Assembly (NCBI RefSeq): GCF_016785185.1
Contig: NZ_JAEKDY010000001.1
Reading direction: 5' to 3' (one strand)
DNA from: Heyndrickxia sporothermodurans
GTDB taxonomy: Bacteria > Bacillota > Bacilli > Bacillales > Bacillaceae_C
DNA: 64,000 nucleotides
Positions 53,219-62,606 of this stretch are shown piece after piece; position 1 is the first letter of the stretch; each line of letters begins with the position of its first letter. Under the pieces are notes generated by a model that worked only from the letters and a program-made list of their open reading frames with translations, ran no database searches and had not been told where the DNA came from. The position numbers and the translations under genes are program-made.

Positions 53219-53248
53219 GGGAGATAGGCAAAAGCCTATCTCTTTTTC
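53219..53248 (+). terminator. Terminator after nrdJ
   Basis: GAGATAGGC / GCCTATCTC around AAAA, followed by T5. Confidence 0.85.
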
Positions 53249-53321
53249 TTTTTTTGTTCTATTTTCTTAAACACCATCTTAAAAATATAACATGAGGATC
53301 GACACCAAAGGAGATGCGAAC

Positions 53322-54212
53322 ATGGATATAGATGGAGTGTTTTCAGGAGGTGGCATAAAAGGTTTAGCACTAATCGGTGCTTATGAAGAATTAGAATCAC
53401 AAGGCTTTACATTTAATCGTGTAGCAGGGACAAGTGCTGGGTCAATTATAGCCGGTTTCATTGCAGCTGGTTACTCTAGTCAAGAGATGAAAAATCTTTT
53501 TTCACAGGTGCCATATGAAAGTTTATTGGATTCATGGAAAACATGGATGCCTATTCCAAAACAAATTTCAAAATGGATTTTTCTGTATTGGCGCTTAGGC
53601 CTGTATAGAGGGAAAGCGTTGGAAGATTGGTTACGAGAGATGTTAGGTGCAAAAGGGATATATACGTTTGCAGATTTACCGAAAGATTCCTTAAAAGTTG
53701 TTGCGTCTGATTTAAGCAATGGCCGTCTGCTTGTTCTTCCCGATGATCTTGTTCAGTACGGTATACCGATTGATAGTTTTCCTGTCGCTAGAGCAATCCG
53801 AATGAGCTGTAGCATTCCATATTTTTTTGAACCAGTGAAGTTGAAAAGTTTAGAAGGAATAAGTGTCATCGTTGATGGTGGTGTTTTAAGCAATTTTCCA
53901 ATGTGGATTTTCGTTAATAATGAAACGAAAAAAAAGCGGCCAGTTGTTGGCGTATCGTTAAGTTATGATTTAAAAGAGCATCCAAAACATATGATAAAAA
54001 ACGGAATACAATTATTCAATGCATTATTTGAAACGATGAAGGAAGCGCATGATTCTAGATATATATCAAGAAAACATGAAAAGGATATTGTTTTTATTTC
54101 TGCGGAAAACTATGTTTCGACAGACTTTCAAATATCCGAAGAAAAAAAAGACGCCCTCATCAAGTTAGGGCGAATGAAAACTAAGGAATTTTTAAAAACG
54201 TGGACATACTGA
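53322..54212 (+). CDS. yqhO: Patatin-like phospholipase YqhO
   Basis: Putative serine esterase/phospholipase of the patatin fold, 296 residues from ATG 53322 after AAAGGAGATG. The oxyanion motif SGGGIKGLALIGA, the nucleophile elbow GTSAGS and the catalytic Asp in VDGGVLSNFP form the Ser-Asp dyad. No signal peptide, so cytoplasmic. Natural substrate unknown. Confidence 0.9.
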   Translation: MDIDGVFSGGGIKGLALIGAYEELESQGFTFNRVAGTSAGSIIAGFIAAGYSSQEMKNLFSQVPYESLLDSWKTWMPIPKQISKWIFLYWRLGLYRGKALEDWLREMLGAKGIYTFADLPKDSLKVVASDLSNGRLLVLPDDLVQYGIPIDSFPVARAIRMSCSIPYFFEPVKLKSLEGISVIVDGGVLSNFPMWIFVNNETKKKRPVVGVSLSYDLKEHPKHMIKNGIQLFNALFETMKEAHDSRYISRKHEKDIVFISAENYVSTDFQISEEKKDALIKLGRMKTKEFLKTWTY

Positions 54213-54224
54213 TCAATTGAGAAT

Positions 54225-54254
54225 AATCGAGTTTAGTATATCGCTCGATTTTTC
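54225..54254 (+). terminator. Terminator after yqhO overlapping the end of yqhP
   Basis: AATCGAG / CTCGATT with a 12-base loop and T-run. It reads into the last codons of the convergent yqhP. Confidence 0.6.
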
Positions 54255-54586
54255 TTTTTGCCTTTTTTTCCTTCAATTACAGTTAATTTTGCTTGAGACT
54301 TTTTTCGTATTGGCTTTTTCAAAGCATTAATCTGCGTACTAGCAGTAGCTTGTCGATTTTTTATTCGTTTTTTCGATCGTCGTGCGGCTTTTAGAAAAGC
54401 CCTTTTATTTTGATGAGAAGGACGTTTCCCTGACCATAATCGATAAATTAGATAAATACAACAAATAATAACAGCCCAAATAAGTAATTGTTTAAATAAT
54501 GCTCCGGGCTGTTGAATTACATTTGATCCAAGCCCAATTAATGCAAGCAGAAAAACTAGTCCGATCAACCATTTTTTTGCAACCAA
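54233..54586 (-). CDS. yqhP: Small membrane protein YqhP
   Basis: 117 residues from TTG 54586, eight bases after AAGGAGG; a GTG three codons earlier lies inside that site. Two hydrophobic spans (about 6-25 and 35-55) and then a strongly basic Arg/Lys tail (RRSKKRIKNRQATAS...KKGKKKNRAIY). Function unknown; conserved in Bacillus at this position. Confidence 0.82.
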   Translation of the reverse strand: MVAKKWLIGLVFLLALIGLGSNVIQQPGALFKQLLIWAVIICCIYLIYRLWSGKRPSHQNKRAFLKAARRSKKRIKNRQATASTQINALKKPIRKKSQAKLTVIEGKKGKKKNRAIY

Positions 54587-54723
54587 GAAAGCCACCTCCT
54601 TACGAGCATCATAAGCATTTTGTCCGTAAATTCATCCTTTTATACCATTTTTTTCACATATTTATATCTTTTCAAACATGCAAATAAAGACTTGGATAAA
54701 GTTTAGGCTTGAAATGCTTCATG

Positions 54724-55692
54724 TTACATTTGCAAAGACTGTGAATCCTCTTTAGACGTTGTTTGATTTTCTTCCAGTTTCAAAAGCTCATTAAAAGATG
54801 CAATGGCCACTTCTACTTGATCATCAGTAGGTTCTTTTGTTGTAAGTAACTGTAGCCATAGACCAGGGTATCCTAAATAACGGAGAACGGGTATCTCTCT
54901 TAACTTATTTGTAAATTGCAGAACTTCAAAAGAAATTCCTAATACAACGGGTATTAATGCAATCCGATCGACTAAGCGTAACCATAGTGGATTTGTTGGT
55001 ACTAACATATAAATAAAAACGCCAATGATTACTGTAAAAAGAATAAAACTGCTTCCACATCGATAATGAAGTCTTGATTGTGATTGGACATTTTCAATGG
55101 TAAGTTCTAAATTATTTTCGAATGTATTGATGACTTTATGCTCCGCACCATGATATTGAAACACACGTTTAATAAGAGGCGTTAACGATACAAAGTAAAT
55201 ATAGGCCAATAAAAGGATTAGCTTTATTAATCCTTCAATTAGTACTTGAGCCACATCACTTGAAAAGATTGGCTTTGTGAATGATGCGAGTATTGCCGGT
55301 ACAAGAGTAAACACAAATTTCCCAAAAATAAATGATAGAACGCCAAGTGTAGCAACACCTATAATCATCGTCGTTTTAGAAACTTTTTCTTCTTCAATAT
55401 ATTGATCATTTTCAGGATCTTGATCATACCGTTCACTTGAAAAATTTAAATGTTGTGAACCATTCGCACTCGCTTCAAGTATCGCAATAATCCCTCTTAA
55501 AAAGGGAATTTTTTTAAGCTTTTGCAATGTGGGGTGTGATTTCCTCGGTAAATAAAAATAATCTATTGTATGATCTTTACGACGGATTGCAGTAACAGTT
55601 TGGCTCTTCCCACCAAACATTACTCCTTCTATTACAGCTTGCCCACCATATGCGGGCTTTTTTTGACTTTCCACTAATTTTTCACCAACCAT
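54724..55692 (-). CDS. yqhQ: DUF1385 membrane protein YqhQ
   Basis: 322 residues of the DUF1385 family, thought to be a metal-dependent membrane enzyme but uncharacterised. N-terminal GGQAVIEGVMFGGKSQTVTAIRR is the family signature; four to five hydrophobic spans; YHGAEHKVINTFEN in the centre, with the HxxEH-like HGAEH pattern, and GCGSSFILF-type RCGSSFILF. ATG 55692 has a weak site. B. subtilis counterpart is yqhQ. Divergent from yqhR. Confidence 0.9.
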   Translation of the reverse strand: MVGEKLVESQKKPAYGGQAVIEGVMFGGKSQTVTAIRRKDHTIDYFYLPRKSHPTLQKLKKIPFLRGIIAILEASANGSQHLNFSSERYDQDPENDQYIEEEKVSKTTMIIGVATLGVLSFIFGKFVFTLVPAILASFTKPIFSSDVAQVLIEGLIKLILLLAYIYFVSLTPLIKRVFQYHGAEHKVINTFENNLELTIENVQSQSRLHYRCGSSFILFTVIIGVFIYMLVPTNPLWLRLVDRIALIPVVLGISFEVLQFTNKLREIPVLRYLGYPGLWLQLLTTKEPTDDQVEVAIASFNELLKLEENQTTSKEDSQSLQM

Positions 55693-55802
55693 TTCTTTGA
55701 ATGCAAGACTTATTAAGCTTATTTTACTAAAAAAACAAAATTACGACTAGCTCCATTACTTGTGGTTATTCTATAAATAATACATGTAATTGGGGGTGCA
55801 TT

Positions 55803-56300
55803 ATGTCAAATCATAAAGATGAGGTAGAATTTCCGAAAATGTCTTTTCTATTAATGACTGTCACAACAGGGTTTGTTGGCGGAATATTATGGAGTTTAAT
55901 TGGTTATTTATGTTACTATTTTAGCTTTTCGACAATTGAACCCAATATTTTATTAGAGCCATTTACTGTAGGAACATGGCGAGAAAGCTGGATAGGGATT
56001 ATTCTTACAATCATATTGTACGGAATTATCTCGATCGGTGTAGCGTTAGTGTATTATATTCTATTAAAGAAATTAAATACAATGTGGGTCGGAATCGGTT
56101 ATGGTTTCGTTCTATTTTTAGTTGTTTTTATGATCTTAAACCCAATATTTCCAAGTATGAAACCATTTTTTCAAATTGATATAAATACTTTAATTGCCGC
56201 TGCATGTGTGTACATTTTATATGGTCTTTTTATTGGGTACTCGATTTCCTATGAACATAATGAACTAAAATATTTTAAAGAAAATGAATTGAAGCGATAA
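55803..56300 (+). CDS. yqhR: Conserved membrane protein YqhR
   Basis: 165 residues with four hydrophobic spans and a charged cytosolic start MSNHKDEVEFPKMSF. Ends KYFKENELKR. A GGGGGTGC site precedes ATG 55803. Unknown function; position between yqhQ and aroQ is characteristic. It is followed 76 bases later by aroQ. Confidence 0.82.
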   Translation: MSNHKDEVEFPKMSFLLMTVTTGFVGGILWSLIGYLCYYFSFSTIEPNILLEPFTVGTWRESWIGIILTIILYGIISIGVALVYYILLKKLNTMWVGIGYGFVLFLVVFMILNPIFPSMKPFFQIDINTLIAAACVYILYGLFIGYSISYEHNELKYFKENELKR

Positions 56301-56376
56301 TTTTTATGATAAAATGTGTTGTGTAGAAAATTCTTAACAATTTCTACAAATACCATTTTTAAAGGTGCGTTTGATT

Positions 56377-56820
56377 ATGAAAATCTTATTATTAAATGGA
56401 CCTAATTTAAATTTATTAGGTAAAAGAGAACCGGATGTGTATGGAAAGAATTCGCTAAAAACTTTATATGAGCGCTTTAGTGAATTGGAAAAAGAATATA
56501 ATGTAGAAGTCGTTTCAATGCAATCCAACCATGAGGGTGAACTTATTGACAAATTGCATGAAACAAATAATGGGGACTTTTTAGGGGTTATTTTCAATCC
56601 CGGCGCATTTACCCACTATAGTTACGCGATTCGTGATGCGATTGCTTCGATTGATGTACCTGTCATTGAAGTGCATATTTCAAATGTACATAATCGCGAG
56701 GAATTCCGCAGGGTATCCGTCATTTCACCGGTGACAGCTGGACAAATTGTCGGATTAGGACTATTTGGTTATGAATTAGCGTTAAAAGCATTAGTAGAAT
56801 ACATAGGCAAGGGAGAGTAA
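56377..56820 (+). CDS. aroQ: 3-dehydroquinate dehydratase, type II
   Basis: Third step of the shikimate pathway, converting 3-dehydroquinate to 3-dehydroshikimate. 147 residues from ATG 56377. The motifs are GPNLNLLGKREPDVYG (with the catalytic Arg/Tyr), SNHEGELID, NPGAFTHYSYAIRD and EVHISNVHNREEFRR (His and Arg). Followed three bases on by papA, probably one operon with efp. Confidence 0.95.
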   Translation: MKILLLNGPNLNLLGKREPDVYGKNSLKTLYERFSELEKEYNVEVVSMQSNHEGELIDKLHETNNGDFLGVIFNPGAFTHYSYAIRDAIASIDVPVIEVHISNVHNREEFRRVSVISPVTAGQIVGLGLFGYELALKALVEYIGKGE

Positions 56821-56823
56821 ACA

Positions 56824-57885
56824 ATGCAAAAATTAGAGAACTTGCGCAATCAATTTTCTAAACAAGGGATTGATGGGATTTTAATAACAAGTCCATATAA
56901 TCGGCGATACATGACTAATTTTACGGGAACAGCAGGTGTCGTGCTAATTTCAGAAACAAAAGCACTTTTTATTACCGATTTTCGTTATGTAGAACAAGCT
57001 GCAAAACAAGCACAAGATTTTGAAATTATTCAGCACAAAGGAATTGTCCATGAGGAAATTGCACAGCAGCTTACTGCTTTAGGAATTAAAAAACTTGGAT
57101 TCGAACAAGACTACGTGAATTATTCCGACTATATTCTGTATGAAAAATCTTTTTCTGTAGAATTAGTTCCAGTTTCAAGTTTAATTGAAAATTTACGCTT
57201 GATTAAGACCGAATCAGAGATTAAGATATTAAAGGAAGCAGCCGACATTGCTGATGCTGCATTTAAACATATATTAGATTATATTAAGCCTGGTGTTACT
57301 GAGCTTGAAGTATCCAATGAACTTGAGTTTTTCATGAGAAAAGCAGGTGCAACTTCTTCATCCTTCAATACAATTGTTGCTTCTGGAACAAGATCAGCAC
57401 TTCCGCATGGAGTTGCCTCCGATAAGGTGATTGAAAAAGGTGATTTCGTTACTTTAGATTACGGTGCACTTCATAAAGGATATGTTTCTGATATTACTCG
57501 TACGGTCGCAGTGGGGAAACCATCAGACAAGTTGAAAGAAATTTACGATGTTGTTTTAGAATCACAATTGCTTGCGATGGAAAACATTAAACCAGGAATG
57601 ACAGGTATTGAAGCTGATGCCATCGCAAGAAATTATATTTCTGAAAGAGGCTACGGTGAATATTTTGGTCATTCTCTCGGACATGGAATTGGTTTAGAAG
57701 TTCATGAAGGACCTGCGTTATCAGTAAGATCTGATATTGTCCTACGACCTGGCATGGTTGTGACTGTTGAACCTGGTATTTATTTACCAGGTATTGGTGG
57801 AGTTCGTATCGAAGATGACACATTAATAACAGAGGATTCGAATGAAAAACTAACTCATTCAACAAAAGACTTAATTATTCTTTAA
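56824..57885 (+). CDS. papA: Xaa-Pro aminopeptidase family (M24B) PapA
   Basis: Metallopeptidase removing N-terminal residues before proline; 353 residues. N-terminal creatinase-like domain (1-120), catalytic pita-bread domain with ligand motifs LDYGALHKGYVSDITRT, HSLGHGIGLEVHEGP and VTVEPGIYLPGIGGVRIEDD. This set contains the five metal ligands (two Asp, His, two Glu). In B. subtilis it is yqhT. Directly upstream of efp, a conserved pair. Confidence 0.92.
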   Translation: MQKLENLRNQFSKQGIDGILITSPYNRRYMTNFTGTAGVVLISETKALFITDFRYVEQAAKQAQDFEIIQHKGIVHEEIAQQLTALGIKKLGFEQDYVNYSDYILYEKSFSVELVPVSSLIENLRLIKTESEIKILKEAADIADAAFKHILDYIKPGVTELEVSNELEFFMRKAGATSSSFNTIVASGTRSALPHGVASDKVIEKGDFVTLDYGALHKGYVSDITRTVAVGKPSDKLKEIYDVVLESQLLAMENIKPGMTGIEADAIARNYISERGYGEYFGHSLGHGIGLEVHEGPALSVRSDIVLRPGMVVTVEPGIYLPGIGGVRIEDDTLITEDSNEKLTHSTKDLIIL

Positions 57886-57954
57886 TATGATTTTGAACCT
57901 CAGTATATTAAGGATTGATTCCTTAATTCTGAATAAATAGGAGGAAGAAACAAC

Positions 57955-58512
57955 ATGATATCAGTTAATGATTTTCGAACTGGTTTAACAATCGAAGTAG
58001 ATGGTGGAATATGGAGAGTAATGGACTTTCAACATGTTAAGCCTGGTAAGGGAGCAGCGTTTGTTCGTTCTAAATTACGTAACTTAAGAACTGGTGCCAT
58101 TCAAGAAAAAACATTCCGTGCTGGTGAAAAAGTAGGGAAAGCACAAATTGATAATCGCAGAATGCAATATCTTTATGCAAACGGTGATCAACACGTTTTT
58201 ATGGACAATGAATCATACGAACAAATTGAATTAAGTTCTGCAGCAATTGATTATGAATTGAAGTTTCTTAAAGAAAACATGGAAGTACACATTATGATGT
58301 ATCAAGGGGAAACACTTGGGGTTGAACTTCCAAACACAGTTGAACTTACCGTAACTGAAACAGAACCGGGAATTAAGGGAGATACAGCATCAGGCGGTTC
58401 GAAACCGGCTAAAGTTGAAACTGGTTTAATTGTACAAGTTCCTTTCTTTGTTAACGAAGGAGATAAATTAATCATTAATACAACAGATGGCTCTTACGTA
58501 TCACGTGCATAA
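57955..58512 (+). CDS. efp: Translation elongation factor P
   Basis: Rescues ribosomes stalled at polyproline stretches. 185 residues, three beta-barrel domains. The modified lysine is K32 in the loop HVKPGKGAAF, which is the 5-aminopentanol-modified residue in B. subtilis. Other signatures: RNLRTGAIQEKTFRAGEKV, the YLYANGDQHVFMDNE strand and the C-terminal QVPFFVNEGDKLIINT. Strong AGGAGGAAG before ATG. Confidence 0.97.
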   Translation: MISVNDFRTGLTIEVDGGIWRVMDFQHVKPGKGAAFVRSKLRNLRTGAIQEKTFRAGEKVGKAQIDNRRMQYLYANGDQHVFMDNESYEQIELSSAAIDYELKFLKENMEVHIMMYQGETLGVELPNTVELTVTETEPGIKGDTASGGSKPAKVETGLIVQVPFFVNEGDKLIINTTDGSYVSRA

Positions 58513-58521
58513 TAGGAGTGC

Positions 58522-58572
58522 AAAGCTGTTCAAAAGGTTACATATAACCCTTTTGAACAGCTTTTTTTTATG
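58522..58572 (+). terminator. Terminator after efp
   Basis: AAAGCTGTTCAAAAGG / CCTTTTGAACAGCTTT hairpin with a T8 tail, ending the aroQ-papA-efp unit and separating it from spoIIIA. Confidence 0.88.
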
Positions 58573-58672
58573 TCTTTTTAGTCATACTCCCAAGTAGGAT
58601 GAATACATATTAATATCGGGAGTACAAGCATTTTAAAACTTATTAAAGCAGCAACATAAGGAGGAACGAACG

Positions 58673-59602
58673 TTGGAAAATATACTTGCATTCTTGCCAA
58701 AACAAATTTCAGAAAAAATCCGCGAATTGCCAGCTCCCATTTTAAATACAATGGAGGAAATAAGAATTCGAATTAACCGACCTCTTGAGGTTTCGACTAG
58801 AGGGAAGCCATACTTCCTCCCATATCTTGTTTCAGAGCAAGATGCGGAACAGTTAATTAACAAGTTAGCTAATTATTCGTTTTATACATTAGAAGAGGAA
58901 TTACAAAAAGGTTATATTACAATCCCCGGCGGCCATCGGGTTGGATTAGCAGGAAAGGTCATTCTAGAAAATGGATCAGTGAAAGCAATTAGAAATTTAG
59001 CATCTTTTAATTTTAGAATTGCAAGAGAAAAAATCGGTATTTCTGAACCATTTCTTCCATTTCTATATCAAGGAAAATGGAAACATACGATGATCATCGG
59101 CGCCCCGCAAACAGGAAAAACAACTTTGTTACGGGATATTGCTAGAGTTATTTCAACAGGAAGTAAAGAAAAAGGGATTCCACCTTTAAAGGTGGGAATA
59201 GTCGATGAGCGCTCCGAAATCGCCGGTTGTGTGCGAGGGATTCCTCAATTAACCTTTGGTCCGAGGATTGACATTTTGGACGCATGTCCGAAAGCTGAAG
59301 GGATGATGATGCTTATTCGTTCGATGAGTCCGGACGTTCTTATCGTGGATGAAATAGGCAGAGAAGAAGATAGTATCGCGATTATGGAAGCGATTAATGC
59401 GGGAATTACATTGATTATGACTACACATGGAAACTCGTTTGAAGAGATCAAAAAACGGCCTATATTAAGGGATATTTTGGACCAGCATGTATTTGAAAAT
59501 TACCTTGAACTTTCCAGGAAAAATGGTCCCGGAACTATTAAAAAGTTTCTTAATGCAAATGGTGATGAAAAGAAATTTAAAGCTGGTGTTATGAGTGGTT
59601 AG
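58673..59602 (+). CDS. spoIIIAA: Stage III sporulation ATPase SpoIIIAA
   Basis: Mother-cell AAA-like ATPase of the SpoIIIA-SpoIIQ feeding-tube complex. 309 residues from TTG 58673 (AAGGAGGAACG). Features: N-terminal KQISEKIRELPAPIL, YITIPGGHRVGLAGKV, Walker A GAPQTGKTT (about 142-150), DERSEIAGC and Walker B-like VLIVDEIGREED. First gene of the operon. A SigE promoter is expected upstream (58573-58672), but I could not fix one. Confidence 0.95.
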   Translation: MENILAFLPKQISEKIRELPAPILNTMEEIRIRINRPLEVSTRGKPYFLPYLVSEQDAEQLINKLANYSFYTLEEELQKGYITIPGGHRVGLAGKVILENGSVKAIRNLASFNFRIAREKIGISEPFLPFLYQGKWKHTMIIGAPQTGKTTLLRDIARVISTGSKEKGIPPLKVGIVDERSEIAGCVRGIPQLTFGPRIDILDACPKAEGMMMLIRSMSPDVLIVDEIGREEDSIAIMEAINAGITLIMTTHGNSFEEIKKRPILRDILDQHVFENYLELSRKNGPGTIKKFLNANGDEKKFKAGVMSG

Positions 59603-60110
59603 TGTGATTGGAGCTATATTTATTATTCTTTCTACAACATGGGCAGGATTTGAACTTTCAAGACATTTAAGTGAGAGACCGAAGCAGTTAAGGATGCTTC
59701 GAACGGCATTACAATCATTAGAAGCAGAAATCATGTATGGTCATACACCTTTACATGAAGCATCTAGAAAATTAGCTGCACAATTACCTAAACCAATCTC
59801 CATTATTTTTGAGAGATTCTCACAAAAGTTAACGACTATGGAAACGACGGTTAAAATTGCTTGGGAAGAAAGCTTACAAGAAATTTGGAAAATAACTGCA
59901 TTAAAAAAAAGTGAATACGAAATTCTTATTCAATTTGGTGAAACGCTAGGTAAGCATGATCGTGCAACAGAACAGAAACAAATTATTCTCACATTAACAC
60001 ATTTGGAACGTGAGGAGTCGGAGGCACGTGATAAACAACAAAAATATGAAAAAATGATGAAAAGCTTAGGTTTTCTTTCGGGTCTTTTAATCGTAATTTT
60101 GCTCTTGTAG
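59595..60110 (+). CDS. spoIIIAB: SpoIIIAB
   Basis: Mother-cell membrane protein of the complex, related to GspF-like platform proteins. 171 residues, one N-terminal and one C-terminal membrane segment, centre conserved as LEAEIMYGHTPLHEASRKLA. Starts at GTG 59595, overlapping the end of spoIIIAA by eight bases, so it is translationally coupled. Confidence 0.93.
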   Translation: MVSVIGAIFIILSTTWAGFELSRHLSERPKQLRMLRTALQSLEAEIMYGHTPLHEASRKLAAQLPKPISIIFERFSQKLTTMETTVKIAWEESLQEIWKITALKKSEYEILIQFGETLGKHDRATEQKQIILTLTHLEREESEARDKQQKYEKMMKSLGFLSGLLIVILLL

Positions 60111-60122
60111 GAGGAATAGGTT

Positions 60123-60329
60123 GTGGGGATAGACGTAGATGTAATCTTTAAAATAGCTGGTGTAGGTATTGTCGTTGCATTTTTGCACACGATATTAGAT
60201 CAAGTTGGAAAAAAGGAATACGCTCAGTGGGTTACATTATTTGGTTTTTTATATATTTTGTTTTTAGTAGCCTCAATCGTCGATGATTTATTTCAAAAAA
60301 TAAAGTCAGTATTCTTATTTCAAGGCTAG
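60123..60329 (+). CDS. spoIIIAC: SpoIIIAC
   Basis: 68 residues, two hydrophobic segments: MGIDVDVIFKIAGVGIVVAF and LFGFLYILFLVASIVDDLFQ. Small membrane component of the SpoIIIA channel. GTG start after AGGAGGAATAG. Confidence 0.92.
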   Translation: MGIDVDVIFKIAGVGIVVAFLHTILDQVGKKEYAQWVTLFGFLYILFLVASIVDDLFQKIKSVFLFQG

Positions 60330-60343
60330 AGGAGGGATTAAGG

Positions 60344-60736
60344 ATTGAAATCTTAAAAATAGTAGGGATTGCCTTAATCACAACTTTTCTTGCATTAATT
60401 ATAAAAGAACAGAAACCTAATTTTGCGTTTTTATTAGTTTTATTTGTTGGATGTGGGATATTCATCTTTTTAGTCGACCAAGTTTACGCGATTATACAGA
60501 TGGTAGAACGAATCGCTGCAAATGCGAACGTCAATACAATCTATGTAAAAACCATCCTAAAAATCATTGGCATAGCGTATATTGCGGAATTTGCATCACA
60601 TATTTCAAAAGATGCCGGACAGGGAACAATGGCAGCAAAGGTAGAACTTGCCGGGAAAATATTGATTTTAGCAATGGCCATACCTATTTTGACAGTTTTA
60701 ATTGAAACTGTAATTAATTTAGTTCCGAAAGGATAG
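60344..60736 (+). CDS. spoIIIAD: SpoIIIAD with an ATT start codon
   Basis: 130 residues, three to four membrane segments; component of the SpoIIIA complex. The protein reads (M)EILKIVGIALITTFLALIIK then KEQKPNFAFLLVLF and KIIGIAYIAEFASHISKDAG, matching SpoIIIAD along its length. In this frame there is no ATG, GTG or TTG before the conserved N-terminus. The only sensible start is ATT at 60344, exactly eight bases after AGGAGG (60330-60335). A TTG at 60345 is out of frame. An ATG at 60500 would remove the first 52 residues. Confidence 0.9.
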   Translation: MEILKIVGIALITTFLALIIKEQKPNFAFLLVLFVGCGIFIFLVDQVYAIIQMVERIAANANVNTIYVKTILKIIGIAYIAEFASHISKDAGQGTMAAKVELAGKILILAMAIPILTVLIETVINLVPKG

Positions 60737-60759
60737 ACCGAGTGATGAGGTGAAAAAAT

Positions 60760-61944
60760 TTGAGGCAATGGTTCCCGATTTTCACTATACTACTGATTTT
60801 TTTTATTGGACAAGATACCGTTCATGCAGCCTCTTCGAGCGAAAACAATACGACCATTCAAGATGAACTTGTTGAAAAACAGATGGACGATTTAGGTGTA
60901 AATGAATTAAAGCAGTATTGGGAAACAATCGTCGACGAATATGGCGGTTATTTACCGGATAGTCAAAAAGGAAGCTTAATTGACTTTATTAAAGGTGATA
61001 AAGATTTTTCGCTAAATCAATGGTTTCATGGTATTTTAAAATTTTTTTTCCATGAACTGATTGCCAATGGTAAATTACTAGGATCGTTAATCATTTTAAC
61101 TATTTTTAGCATGTTTCTTCAGTCACTTCATAACGCATTTGAACAGGGGACAATAAGTAAGGTTGCCTATGCAATCGTATTTATCGTAATAATTATTTTA
61201 GCTTTAAATAGTTTTCATGTAGCAATTGATTACGCCAAAAATGCCATAACGATGATGATTAACTTCATTGTAGCAATTATTCCTCTTTTATTGGCATTAA
61301 TATCAACCTCAGGCGGTGTTACTTCTGCGGCATTTTTTCATCCGGTTATTCTCTTTCTCATGAATACAAGCGGTATACTCGTTCAATATATCGTCTTACC
61401 ATTATTATTATTGTCTACTGTTCTTAGTATTGTAAGTACGTTATCAGAGTATAAGGCGACACAATTAGCGCAATTATTAAGGAACTGCAGTATTGGGTTA
61501 CTTGGAATCTTTATGACTATCTTTTTAGGCGTCATTTCCGTTCAAGGAACAGCAACTGCAGTTGCAGATGGAATTACGATAAGAACGGCAAAGTTTGTAA
61601 CCGGGAATTTTATTCCTGTCGTGGGAAGGATGTTTACGGACGCTGCAGACACAGTCATTAGTGCTTCTGCATTATTGAAAAACACATTAGGAATTGCTGG
61701 GGTGGCGATCGTTCTTATTATTGCAGCATTTCCTGCAATCAAAATTTTGGTCCTTGCTTTTATGTTTAAATTTACAGCAGCAATTATACAGCCAATTGGA
61801 AATGGTCCGGTCATTCGCTGCCTTGATACAATCAGCAAAAATATGGTCTATGTTTTTGCTGCATTAGCCATTGTTGCTTTTATGTTTTTTTTATGCATCA
61901 CCATTATAATTACAGCCGGAAATATTACAATCATGATGCGCTAG
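60760..61944 (+). CDS. spoIIIAE: SpoIIIAE
   Basis: 394 residues. Cleavable-looking signal peptide (RQWFPIFTILLIFFIG...VHAASS), a soluble stretch, then about eight hydrophobic spans, as in the polytopic permease-like SpoIIIAE. TTG start after GAGGTG. Conserved segment GGVTSAAFFHPVILFL. Central channel-forming candidate of the complex by family. Confidence 0.94.
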   Translation: MRQWFPIFTILLIFFIGQDTVHAASSSENNTTIQDELVEKQMDDLGVNELKQYWETIVDEYGGYLPDSQKGSLIDFIKGDKDFSLNQWFHGILKFFFHELIANGKLLGSLIILTIFSMFLQSLHNAFEQGTISKVAYAIVFIVIIILALNSFHVAIDYAKNAITMMINFIVAIIPLLLALISTSGGVTSAAFFHPVILFLMNTSGILVQYIVLPLLLLSTVLSIVSTLSEYKATQLAQLLRNCSIGLLGIFMTIFLGVISVQGTATAVADGITIRTAKFVTGNFIPVVGRMFTDAADTVISASALLKNTLGIAGVAIVLIIAAFPAIKILVLAFMFKFTAAIIQPIGNGPVIRCLDTISKNMVYVFAALAIVAFMFFLCITIIITAGNITIMMR

Positions 61945-61982
61945 ATTAAATAAACATATATGAATAGGGAGGGGTGACGTTT

Positions 61983-62606
61983 TTGTCCTTTATTACCGAA
62001 TGGATTATGAATATTGTAGTATTCATCTTGCTGGCGATGATTGTGGATATGCTCCTACCAAACTCGGCAATGAAAAAGTATACAAAAATGGTAACCGGCC
62101 TGTTGTTGATTGCGATTATTCTAACCCCTCTTCTAAAGGTGGTAGCAAAAGATTTCGATCAGGTCGTTGCATCGTTTTCAAACAAAAAAATAATAGACAG
62201 TAACAAAGTAGAAAATTTAATAGAATCGAAAAAAAAAGAAATACAAGCAGGACAAGTTGAATATACATTAAAACAAGTGGGTGAAAAAATGAAAAATGAT
62301 GTTAAAGAGGAGTTGATAGACAGATTTGACAAAGATATTCAACAAATAAAGATAGATTCTAAAGACCGAGTTGCAGAAAACGAAAATCCGATAGAAAAGG
62401 TGATTGTTTATCTCTCGGAAAAAAAGAAAGATGATTCCGTTCCAATCATTAAACCAGTTAATATTAGCATTGGTGAAGAAGAGCCGGAAGAAGGGATGGG
62501 AAGTAGAGAAAATGAAAGCATATTATCTATGTTATCCGAACGCTGGGGAATAGCTCCCGACCAAATTGAACTCAATAACGGAGAGGGGGGTTCTAGACCG
62601 GAATGA
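61983..62606 (+). CDS. spoIIIAF: SpoIIIAF
   Basis: 207 residues from TTG 61983, six bases after AGGGAGGGGTG; a GTG three codons earlier lies within that site. Two N-terminal spans (about 5-25 and 33-50) then an extracytoplasmic ring-forming domain related to secretin/FliF-like RBM folds, with YKMVTGLL-type motif KKYTKMVTGLLLIAII and a Glu-rich loop. C-terminus overlaps spoIIIAG. Confidence 0.92.
   Translation: MSFITEWIMNIVVFILLAMIVDMLLPNSAMKKYTKMVTGLLLIAIILTPLLKVVAKDFDQVVASFSNKKIIDSNKVENLIESKKKEIQAGQVEYTLKQVGEKMKNDVKEELIDRFDKDIQQIKIDSKDRVAENENPIEKVIVYLSEKKKDDSVPIIKPVNISIGEEEPEEGMGSRENESILSMLSERWGIAPDQIELNNGEGGSRPE

Noticed and set aside
58582..58614. SigE promoter of spoIIIAA (TCATACT then CATATTAAT)
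   Set aside because: The half-sites resemble SigE elements but the spacer is 17 bases, longer than the usual 14-15, so I do not list it.
60451..60705. Separate gene inside the spoIIIAD region
   Set aside because: It is an out-of-frame shadow; the conserved SpoIIIAD frame covers the same bases.
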